This document shows positions 1-5,381 of a stretch of 7,333 bases of DNA, one piece after another. The DNA is from Candidatus Levyibacteriota bacterium. Lineage in GTDB: Bacteria > Patescibacteriota > Microgenomatia > Levybacterales > UBA12049. The notes under the pieces were generated by a model. It saw only the letters and a program-made list of their open reading frames with translations. It did no database searches and had not been told where the DNA came from. Within the stretch, counting starts at the first letter, position 1, and every line of letters begins with the position of its first letter. A program made the translations under genes and the position numbers. The stretch is taken from contig JAHFKE010000055.1 in assembly GCA_023245515.1 (NCBI GenBank), forward strand, positions 1 to 7,333. The letters run 5' to 3'.

Positions 1-1366
1 AGGTAGGATTGTCAGGATTTCCATCAGTGTGGCAAATCGGATCAGCTCCGTCTATAAGTCCATTTCCATTATTGTCTTTCGAGTCAGCGCAGGTATTTCC
101 TCCATGCTCACCATCTTTTTTAGGGTCGTAAGATACCGGATTATTCGGATTTCCATCAGTGTGGCAGGTCGAGTCTTTGCTGTCAGCAAAGCCGTTGTTG
201 TCGTTGTCAATCAGGTCAGAGCATCTCGAAATCCCAACACCGAAGTCTTTATTTGTAATAGAGTTTCCATTTGCAACAGTAATAGTGTGGTTCGCTCCAT
301 TAGCAGGGAAGGTTTGCATCCACCCGGGTTGGACAATCTGCCTGAGCGTATAGGTGTCATCACAAAGACCTGCTATAGAATAATTGCCTGTATTGTCGGT
401 CAGAGCTGTGGTGTTGGACTGGGCATTTGTTGTGGAGACAATCTCAACTGTCCAGCCTGGCATTTTGGTTTCATTGGGGTCCATCACGCCATTTGTATTG
501 GTATCTTTGAAGATGCTACCGCTGACTAATCCTTTGGCAATAATCTGAGATATCTCAGTGTAGATTGCATCTAAGCTTTCAGTTGTAGGAGGGAAGTAGT
601 ATTTGCCTCCTGTTGCGATAGCCATTTGCTGCAGGAATGGTGCATTCACATCAGCCCCAAGACCAATGGTAAAGAATACTGTTCCATTTGCGGTACGACT
701 TGCTATTGCGGCGGCCATAGCTTTTTGCTCCGCAATCTGTGGGGATTGTTGCTGTGAGCTCCCGTCAATAAAATTTGCTACACCATCTGTAAGGAGGACG
801 ACAGCCTTTTTGATATTTGGTCTTCCCACGGCTTGAATATCAGCGTTAGCTTTATTGATAGAGCATTCGATACAAGTCCCCCCATTTGCTGTGACGGTAT
901 TAATTTGTGTTTTGACAGAGCCATAGTTGCTTGTCAGAGAAAGATCCAGGTTCCCCGTGCTCGCGAACGTCGTAAGTCCCAAGCGACTTTGTACATTCTG
1001 GCTCATAAAGTCAACAAATTTAACTGCGGCTGTTTTAGCAGCCTCAACTTTTGTGGGCCTGGCTGGATCAGTGCCCTCAGTTTTATCATTCATGCTCCCT
1101 GATCTGTCAAGGATGATTTCTACGTCAACAGGCGCATTTGTTGAGCAGGTTGTAGGGAGTGACATTAATTCGAGCGGGGGAATGCCCGCTGTCGTAGTAG
1201 CTACGGATGTAGGTGAGGGTATAGGAGTTGTCTGGGTACTTGCTCTTCCTTGAGTGTTTTGTTTGTTCTGCAAGCTGATTATTGATACTGGAATGAGAAA
1301 AACAGCATATGCAAGTAAGACAAAACCAAGCAAGGGCAACTTTTTTTTGTTTGATTGATTCATCAT
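1..1366 (-). CDS. Secreted/anchored VWA-domain protein with SdrD-B-like domain and Ca-binding Cys/Asp repeats (partial, 3' end missing)
   Basis: Read by hand on the minus strand: ATG at 1366-1364, then 455 codons without a stop to the window edge. Residues 5-9 are Lys-rich and 10-31 form one membrane helix, followed by NKQNT and RAS (41-43), then a Thr/Pro/Ser linker. Residues about 78-275 are a von Willebrand A domain with a complete MIDAS: DRSGS (87-91), T164 and D204 in LLTDG. Residues about 281-377 resemble the SdrD-B/Cna-B surface-protein fold (SGSIFKDTNTNG, GNYSIAGL). From 392 a 44-residue unit begins to repeat, rich in Asp/Asn and with Cys in CHTDGNP (401 and 445), typical of calcium-binding, disulfide-held stalks. 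The cell-surface adhesion role is inferred from the family. It starts 4 bases after the cohesin gene stops, so it is probably cotranscribed with it; an AAAGG lies 11 bases before the start. A second ATG follows immediately (1363-1361). Confidence 0.9.
   Translation of the reverse strand, partial: MMNQSNKKKLPLLGFVLLAYAVFLIPVSIISLQNKQNTQGRASTQTTPIPSPTSVATTTAGIPPLELMSLPTTCSTNAPVDVEIILDRSGSMNDKTEGTDPARPTKVEAAKTAAVKFVDFMSQNVQSRLGLTTFASTGNLDLSLTSNYGSVKTQINTVTANGGTCIECSINKANADIQAVGRPNIKKAVVLLTDGVANFIDGSSQQQSPQIAEQKAMAAAIASRTANGTVFFTIGLGADVNAPFLQQMAIATGGKYYFPPTTESLDAIYTEISQIIAKGLVSGSIFKDTNTNGVMDPNETKMPGWTVEIVSTTNAQSNTTALTDNTGNYSIAGLCDDTYTLRQIVQPGWMQTFPANGANHTITVANGNSITNKDFGVGISRCSDLIDNDNNGFADSKDSTCHTDGNPNNPVSYDPKKDGEHGGNTCADSKDNNGNGLIDGADPICHTDGNPDNPT
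15..166 (-). repeat. 132-bp direct repeat inside the VWA gene
   Basis: The same 20 bases occur at 15-34 and 147-166, exactly 132 bases (44 codons) apart and in the same reading frame. They encode the CHTDGNP motif of two successive Asp/Asn/Cys repeats. The array continues beyond the left edge, so the number of copies is unknown. Confidence 0.8.
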
Positions 1367-2573
1367 TGTTTTAGTCGCCTTTTTGTACGGAAAGTTCTCG
1401 TAAGAATAGATTGAAGTCAGGACTATTGATTATGCCGTTGTCGTCGGTATCGATGAGTCTTGGTGGTTGATGCGCCTGGCAGGCTTGGGTCACGAAAAGA
1501 GAGCTTGCGTCCTCCATGGGCAAAGGATTAAGAGCACCATAGCCGCAATCTAGAAGGGCATTATAATCTAGCGCATTGAGGGTATTATCGTTGTTTACAT
1601 CTGCCGCGACAAGATCAGTATCAGGTATGGTATTTTCTTCGAGATTGGTTATTCTTTGAATACCTGGGATGAGCCTGCGTAAATAGCCATCGGTTTTGAC
1701 TTTTAGGTTATAGTTTCCTGTGGTAAATCCCGGACCAAGATCTACTGTTCCCAGGAAGGTGCCACCTTGTTCCTGATACACGATAGAAGAAGAGCTACTG
1801 CTGACAAGTTGATTATTTTGATCGAAAACCTGAACGGCAAGATTTCTTTGAGGATGGAGTGGGTTTTTATTACTCAACTCAGAATCGTCATTTGCGTTAT
1901 CCCCACCTGATCCTACACCATGCAGCAAAATCTTGAAAGACAAGATGGTGCTTGTGCCGGTAGGGTGAGGGGTTATGGTTCCGCTTATAGTTCCGGTGCC
2001 TTGTCCGCCAATAGTTATATTCGCAGGAATAGTTGTGGAAAGTACATTTTCAGATGCTTGATCGTTCGGTCCTGCCGAGAGTGCTTGGCTCAGATTTCCA
2101 AATGAGACCACAGTCGGTGTTCCTCCTGTATTGCCGATGGCTTTAAAATTTAATGTTCCCACTTTGACAGTAGTTTGGATTGCCTTTGTGAAGTCTGAGC
2201 CTACAGAGAGAGATTCTAAGATAGTTCCTGGAGCCGTCGTGATGGGTCCTTCGACTACGACAGGAAAGGCAATTGAATTTACTACGAACGGATTTGAAGC
2301 GAGTTGTAGTTTGGTAGAATCGAATGTTATCTGCAGTCGTAGGAAAGTTACTAAATTACTTCCTGGGTTTACCATTAAGTCTATAGACACGTCATCTCCG
2401 ACGTTTTTTTGAATGGGGCTACCTGCTGAAGAGGTGGGATTAAATGAGAGGGTCGTTGATCCTGAGGCACGGCTTCTTGTTTCCTGAGGCTTGTTAAATA
2501 AAGAGATGGTGAGAGGGATACTTACGATAAGCAGGGAGAAAAAGGCAAGTCCTAAAAGCAACTTTTTTTTGTT
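1336..2573 (-). repeat. Identical 16-base stretch with an A8 tract near the starts of both secreted-protein genes
   Basis: The 16 plus-strand bases at 1336-1351 and 2558-2573 are identical (GCAAC, eight T, GTT). On the coding strand they read Asn-Lys-Lys-Lys-Leu just before each membrane helix, with codons AAC AAA AAA AAG TTG. Only these two 16-base sites are the repeat; the span between them is ordinary coding sequence. The pair suggests common descent or gene conversion of the leader region, or simply a conserved signal with identical codons. Confidence 0.6.
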
Positions 2574-2585
2574 AAGAAATGGCAT
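1371..2585 (-). CDS. Membrane-anchored protein with cohesin-like and dockerin-like domains
   Basis: 404 residues, complete. NKKKLL then a hydrophobic helix (about 9-30) and the motif TRSRAS (36-41) form a signal or anchor. Residues about 43-194 match the cohesin/carbohydrate-binding beta-sandwich type (FNPTSSAG start, VSIDLMVNPG, FLRLQITFDSTKLQL, GTLNFKA). Residues about 200-312 form a second beta-rich domain (LSFKILLHGV ... GNYNLKVKTDGYLRRLIPG). The C-terminus (about 325-398) is dockerin-like, with two EF-hand-type loops: 329-340 (D, N, D, T, N, D at positions 1, 3, 5, 7, 9, 12) and 379-390 (D, D, N, I, N, D). C347 and C369 between the loops may pair. In cellulosomes cohesin binds dockerin; both on one chain suggests self-assembly or partners with similar tags on the cell surface, which is inference. 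No enzyme domain is seen. ATG is preceded by a good promoter; the ribosome site is weak (TAGAG). Start is firm because the Lys/helix anchor follows at once. Confidence 0.88.
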   Translation of the reverse strand: MPFLNKKKLLLGLAFFSLLIVSIPLTISLFNKPQETRSRASGSTTLSFNPTSSAGSPIQKNVGDDVSIDLMVNPGSNLVTFLRLQITFDSTKLQLASNPFVVNSIAFPVVVEGPITTAPGTILESLSVGSDFTKAIQTTVKVGTLNFKAIGNTGGTPTVVSFGNLSQALSAGPNDQASENVLSTTIPANITIGGQGTGTISGTITPHPTGTSTILSFKILLHGVGSGGDNANDDSELSNKNPLHPQRNLAVQVFDQNNQLVSSSSSSIVYQEQGGTFLGTVDLGPGFTTGNYNLKVKTDGYLRRLIPGIQRITNLEENTIPDTDLVAADVNNDNTLNALDYNALLDCGYGALNPLPMEDASSLFVTQACQAHQPPRLIDTDDNGIINSPDFNLFLRELSVQKGD

Positions 2586-2614
2586 ATAGCTCTACTATAA
2601 GAATAGTTACATTT

Positions 2615-2643
2615 ATCGTATAGAAGAAATAAAGATGTGTCAA
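2615..2643 (-). promoter_or_regulatory. Sigma70-type promoter for the cohesin/dockerin-VWA operon
   Basis: On the minus strand a perfect TTGACA (2643-2638) is followed after 17 bases by TACGAT (2620-2615), four of six matches to the -10 consensus. Transcription would begin near 2608, giving a leader of about 22 bases before the ATG at 2585. It lies wholly in the gap between the small membrane protein gene and the cohesin gene, so the two downstream genes can be expressed on their own. Confidence 0.6.
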
Positions 2644-2650
2644 GAGTACA

Positions 2651-2989
2651 TTAGGCAAAAAAGATTGTCAGAAAGAGAATTCCCAGAGGGATGATAAATA
2701 TCAAAAGATTTGTTTGGGGATAATAGTCTTTTTCTCCTGATGCATTTGCTTGCGCTTGACTCTTTGTACCAGGCGTTGCTGAAGCAGATGCTACAGCTGA
2801 AGCTGATGCGAGCACTGCAGAGTCCTGCATGGCAAGAACGGCAAGGGGCTGAGATTGATGGGTTACTTCAGGAAATTTCATGTTGGAGAACACTATAGGA
2901 GCAAAAACCAGGATCAAGAGAAAAACGACAAGGCTGGAAGTTCTTTTTTGGTCTATCTTTTGCAATTCTTTTGAAAGGTAAGTGAGCAT
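2651..2989 (-). CDS. Small two-helix membrane protein with Ala/Ser-rich external segment, unknown function
   Basis: I do not recognise a family. From the ATG at 2989 the product is 112 residues: a charged start (SKELQKIDQKR), a strong membrane helix (about 19-36, SSLVVFLLILVFAPIVFS), a low-complexity Ala/Ser/Gln segment (about 57-86), the motif KDYYPQ, and a second helix ending in FFA at the very C-terminus. No catalytic motif is visible. The frame stays open upstream to a TTG at 3046, which would add 19 residues (131 in all). I prefer the ATG because the TTG lies inside a 7-bp repeat tract and doubles as a TTGACA promoter-like hexamer; neither start has a Shine-Dalgarno site. It lies upstream of the two surface-protein genes on the same strand but is separated from them by their own promoter. 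Confidence 0.65.
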   Translation of the reverse strand: MLTYLSKELQKIDQKRTSSLVVFLLILVFAPIVFSNMKFPEVTHQSQPLAVLAMQDSAVLASASAVASASATPGTKSQAQANASGEKDYYPQTNLLIFIIPLGILFLTIFFA

Positions 2990-3033
2990 TAGATTTTTTA
3001 GTCCGTTTATTAAATTAATTGTGGAAGCTTGCT

Positions 3034-3068
3034 TGTTAATTGTCAATTGTTAACTGTAAGATGTTGTG
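3034..3068. repeat. Five tandem 7-bp repeats (consensus TGTYAAY) in the divergent gap before dcd
   Basis: Five heptads run without gaps: TGTTAAT, TGTCAAT, TGTTAAC, then two decayed copies, TGTAAGA and TGTTGTG. The tract sits between the minus-strand membrane-protein gene and dcd and overlaps promoter-like hexamers for both directions. Its 7-base period matches the arrays around the four-helix-bundle gene at 6342-6776, though the core word differs. Confidence 0.6.
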
Positions 3069-3075
3069 GTAAACT
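3047..3075 (+). promoter_or_regulatory. Possible promoter of dcd, giving a leaderless transcript
   Basis: TTGTTA (3047-3052), a 17-base spacer and TAAACT (3070-3075) lie so that transcription would start at or next to the ATG at 3082. No Shine-Dalgarno site precedes dcd, which fits a leaderless message. Each hexamer matches only four of six consensus bases, and the -35 is part of a 7-bp repeat tract, so the match could be chance. The same layout is found before thyA. Confidence 0.35.
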
Positions 3076-3081
3076 TTTTGC

Positions 3082-3651
3082 ATGGTTTTGTCAGATAGAG
3101 ATATTAAAAAATCATTGAGTTCAAAAAGGATTATCATAAAGCCTTCCCCCGATCTAAGAACTCAACTTGGCTCTTGCTCTATAGATCTTCGCTTGGGGAA
3201 TGTTTTTCGGGTTTTTGATCACAGTAAATATCCTTATATAGATCCTTCAAAAAAAGACTACAGCAACGAAATCACAAAAGTTATAAAGGTTAAAGACGGT
3301 GAGAGTTTTATTATGCAGCCAGGCGATTTTGTCTTGGCGGTGACTCTTGAATCGGTGAAGATTCCCGCTGATTTGATGGGTCGTCTTGAGGGCCGTTCAT
3401 CTTTGGGCCGTCTCGGTTTGGTAGTCCACTCGACAGCATCGATATTTGATCCGGGATGGGATGGTAAGCCAGTTCTTGAGCTTGGGAATTTAGGCAGAAT
3501 GGCGATAAAACTGTCTGCGGGTATGCGTATTTGCGCTATGACTTTTGAGGAGCTTTCTTCTCCGGCAGATGTCCCTTATGTGAAGAAGAAAGAAGCAAAG
3601 TATGTTTTTCAACAAGGGCCTGAGGAGAGCAGGATACATGAGGAAAAATGA
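3082..3651 (+). CDS. dcd: dCTP deaminase
   Basis: 189 residues, close to the usual length. The enzyme deaminates dCTP to dUTP in the cytosol and feeds dTMP synthesis. The sequence follows the E. coli-type Dcd closely: SCSIDLRLGN (31-40), LAVTLESVKIPADL (85-98), GRSSLGRLGL (104-113), HSTA (116-119), DPGW (123-126) and VLE with the expected catalytic glutamate E133. The C-terminal nucleotide lid is present as AKYVFQQGP (172-180) followed by SRI. The DPGW form and the lid resemble mono-functional Dcd more than the bifunctional Dcd-Dut enzymes (often DPGF or DAGF); that distinction is inference. The stop overlaps the start of tmk by 4 bases, so the two are translationally coupled. It opens the plus-strand thymidylate cluster. 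Confidence 0.95.
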   Translation: MVLSDRDIKKSLSSKRIIIKPSPDLRTQLGSCSIDLRLGNVFRVFDHSKYPYIDPSKKDYSNEITKVIKVKDGESFIMQPGDFVLAVTLESVKIPADLMGRLEGRSSLGRLGLVVHSTASIFDPGWDGKPVLELGNLGRMAIKLSAGMRICAMTFEELSSPADVPYVKKKEAKYVFQQGPEESRIHEEK

Positions 3652-4328
3652 AATATCACATAGAGTTCGACATTGATTTTAAAAGAAATCCTTACAAGGG
3701 TCTTTATATAGTTCTTGAAGGAATTGATGGGAGCGGTAAAACAACTCAGGTAGAATTTATCAAGAAGTATTTTGAGGAGCGGGGAAGAGAGGTCGTGACG
3801 ACACGTGAGCCGCGGAAAGACAAAAGGAGTTTGATAGGTAAGTTGATCCAGGAGGTTTTATATGGTCAGACGGGTATCTCGCCCATTGCTTTTCAATATC
3901 TCTTTAGCGCTGATCGTCAAATGCATCATGAGGAAGTGGTCATCCCTGCGCTCAAAGAGGGTAAGGTCGTCATTTCAGACAGATGTTATTGGTCGGCAAT
4001 TCCCTATGGTCTTCTTGATAAGGAGGAGTCAGTTGAGTCCGGTGCTATCAAAAGGAGCCTGGTAGCTCAAAGCATTCTCTCTTTTTATCATCAGTTCATC
4101 GTTCCTGACGTTACATTCTATCTGGATGTAAAGTTAAAAACAGCACTTGAGAGAATTGCCTCGGGAGATGGCGCAAAAGAGATCTATGAGGATGGGGCTA
4201 AGTTGAAGAGGGCAATTAAGGGATATGAATGGTTGATGAAGGAATTTCCAAAAGAATTCACTGTGATTAATGCTGAACAGGCGGTTGAAAAAGTAACAGA
4301 AGATATTTTACGTAGAATAAAGAAGTAA
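3648..4328 (+). CDS. tmk: Thymidylate kinase (dTMP kinase)
   Basis: 226 residues, slightly longer than the usual 205-215 because of about 17 extra residues before the first strand. It phosphorylates dTMP to dTDP. Seen: P-loop GIDGSGKTT (25-33), TREPR (52-56), SADRQ (87-91) and a DR motif DRCYWSAIPYG (111-121), with Cys at the usual Tyr. The lid region (about 168-188) has KEIYE where bacterial enzymes usually show a DRIE-like sequence. The P-loop also lacks the arginine of eukaryote-type enzymes, so the usual catalytic arginine is not obvious. A GAGGA (3640-3644) lies 3 bases before the ATG, and the start overlaps the dcd stop (ATGA). The next gene follows after 32 bases. Confidence 0.93.
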   Translation: MKYHIEFDIDFKRNPYKGLYIVLEGIDGSGKTTQVEFIKKYFEERGREVVTTREPRKDKRSLIGKLIQEVLYGQTGISPIAFQYLFSADRQMHHEEVVIPALKEGKVVISDRCYWSAIPYGLLDKEESVESGAIKRSLVAQSILSFYHQFIVPDVTFYLDVKLKTALERIASGDGAKEIYEDGAKLKRAIKGYEWLMKEFPKEFTVINAEQAVEKVTEDILRRIKK

Positions 4329-4344
4329 GAGTTAAGAACTAAGG
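4324..4344. repeat. Three tandem 7-bp repeats (core TAAGR) at the end of tmk
   Basis: AGTAAGA, GTTAAGA and ACTAAGG follow each other exactly and share TAAGR at a 7-base period. The first copy contains the tmk stop codon. The tract is short and could be chance, but it has the same period as the tracts at 3034-3068 and around 6342-6776. Confidence 0.4.
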
Positions 4345-4360
4345 GACGTTCAAACTATTT

Positions 4361-4900
4361 ATGGTATTAGGCCCAAAATCATTACTGGAATTAGTTGAGA
4401 AGCAGAAACTCGTTGAGGGCTTGAATGAGCGTGAGTTGACCAACCCTGAAGGAGCAGGTTTTGATTTGCAGTTAGGGGAGATCTATAAAATTTCAGGGAA
4501 GGCATTTCTCGGTGTTACAGAGCGACATACTGCAGAGGTTGAGCTGGTTGAGAAATATGTTGCGGGAGAGACTCGAAGTGTGACGATAAAGCCGGGAGAG
4601 TTTTACTTGATAAAAACCATTGAAACCGTTAATATGCCTGATAATTTAACTGCAAGTATTACGCCTCGTTCCACGACATATAGAAGCGGACTCTTTATCC
4701 GCACAGGTCAATGTCCTCCCGGATACTGTGGGGGATTAACGTTTGGACTATCCAATGAAGGATCTGTTGAGGTGACTATTGAGATGGGGGCACGCATCGT
4801 TCATATTCAATTCCACGAAGTTGCCGGAGGGGGCAACATGTATCGTGGACAATGGCAGGGTGGACGCGTAACGACCACAAAGAAAGAAAAGCAGGTATAA
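4361..4900 (+). CDS. Second Dcd/dUTPase-fold protein, candidate dUTPase with altered active site
   Basis: 179 residues with the dUTPase/dCTP deaminase beta-barrel signature: GFDLQLGEIY (33-42), IKPGEFYLIKT, MPDNLTASITPRST (92-105), PGYCGGLTFGLSN (120-132), MGARIVHIQFHEV (142-154). Compared with E. coli Dcd, the aspartate before PGW is P119 and the catalytic glutamate is G129; compared with trimeric dUTPase, motif III also loses its aspartate (P119). The RST triphosphate motif (103-105) and a C-terminal glycine-rich tail (YRGQWQGGRV, 161-170) that could close over a nucleotide remain. So it probably binds a dNTP but is not an ordinary dCTP deaminase. Its place between tmk and thyA, with no other dUTPase here, suggests dUTP hydrolysis or a regulatory role; this is inference. 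No clear ribosome site precedes the ATG; the next gene follows after 10 bases. Confidence 0.82.
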   Translation: MVLGPKSLLELVEKQKLVEGLNERELTNPEGAGFDLQLGEIYKISGKAFLGVTERHTAEVELVEKYVAGETRSVTIKPGEFYLIKTIETVNMPDNLTASITPRSTTYRSGLFIRTGQCPPGYCGGLTFGLSNEGSVEVTIEMGARIVHIQFHEVAGGGNMYRGQWQGGRVTTTKKEKQV

Positions 4901-4910
4901 ACGTCTTCAT

Positions 4911-5342
4911 ATGAAATCCTTCAATATCGGGGTAAAAGCAATTATCGTCCGAGATAGCAGTATTTTGTTGTTGAAAAGAGTAAAAAATGATGGCTATTAT
5001 TGGGATATGCCCGGTGGCAGAATTGATGGAGATGAGAGTTTTGAGGAAGCTTTAGAAAGAGAACTCATAGAAGAGATAGGGGGTATCAGCGATATTAAGG
5101 TTGGGAAGCTTACTAGTGTATATCGGCTCCCGTTTGATGTTGAGAATGCGCATGGTTTGGTTCTGATTTTTTTCAAAGTAAGCGCAAAGATCTTTAAAAT
5201 AATATTGAGCAATGAGCATGCAGAGTATAAGTGGGTTAGGAGAGAGGAACTAGAAAAATTCCTTGAAGCAGAGAGCGATATGCAGGAATTGAGACAAAAG
5301 GCGGTGAGGGAAGCATTAGTTGTAGGAACTGACATATTTTGA
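4911..5342 (+). CDS. Nudix hydrolase
   Basis: 143 residues, typical for MutT-type proteins. The Nudix box is almost perfect: G36, five residues, E42, seven residues, R50-E51-L52-x-E54-E55-x-G57, with G58 at the usual hydrophobic position. The box binds Mg and cleaves nucleoside diphosphates linked to another group. WDMPGG (31-36) precedes it as in MutT and related dNTP hydrolases. The substrate cannot be read from the sequence. Placement among dNTP genes points to a deoxynucleotide, either cleaning of damaged dNTPs or dUTP/dCTP pyrophosphate release. Ten bases separate it from the upstream gene; TATAAA (4896-4901) lies 9 bases before the ATG and no Shine-Dalgarno site is seen. The overlapping minus-strand frame at 4997-5335 is a shadow. 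Confidence 0.9.
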   Translation: MKSFNIGVKAIIVRDSSILLLKRVKNDGYYWDMPGGRIDGDESFEEALERELIEEIGGISDIKVGKLTSVYRLPFDVENAHGLVLIFFKVSAKIFKIILSNEHAEYKWVRREELEKFLEAESDMQELRQKAVREALVVGTDIF

Positions 5343-5346
5343 TCTA

Positions 5347-5375
5347 TTGTTAAATTTTACTGGTAGGCTTATAAA
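5347..5375 (+). promoter_or_regulatory. Possible promoter of thyA, giving a leaderless transcript
   Basis: TTGTTA (5347-5352), 17 bases, TATAAA (5370-5375), then 6 bases to the ATG at 5382. The -10 is five of six to consensus. Transcription would begin at the start codon. The spacing is identical to the one before dcd (same -35 word, same 17-base spacer, same 6-base gap). No Shine-Dalgarno site is placed correctly before thyA. Confidence 0.42.
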
Positions 5376-5381
5376 TAGTTT

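Noticed and set aside
29..1253. Plus-strand open frames at 29-529, 159-353, 603-836, 833-1102 and 927-1253
   Set aside because: They lie opposite the continuous minus-strand VWA reading frame, which carries clear domain motifs; the plus-strand translations show no recognisable family.
1341..1348. T8 run (and the one at 2563-2570) as terminator tails
   Set aside because: Both are Lys codons of conserved leader peptides and no hairpin precedes them.
1920..2412. Plus-strand open frames at 1920-2105 and 2131-2412
   Set aside because: Shadows of the cohesin/dockerin gene on the other strand.
2710..2898. Plus-strand open frame opposite the small membrane protein
   Set aside because: Its apparent helix-like composition comes from the Ala/Ser repeat codons read backwards; the minus frame with two membrane helices is more convincing.
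3862..4065. Plus-strand frame inside tmk
   Set aside because: Overlaps the conserved tmk frame and has no family features.
4891..4910. GCAGGT before the Nudix gene as Shine-Dalgarno site
   Set aside because: The AGG is 15 bases from the ATG, too far for a normal ribosome site.
4997..5335. Minus-strand frame of 112 codons opposite the Nudix gene
   Set aside because: Ser/Leu-rich shadow of the Nudix coding strand, which carries an intact Nudix box.
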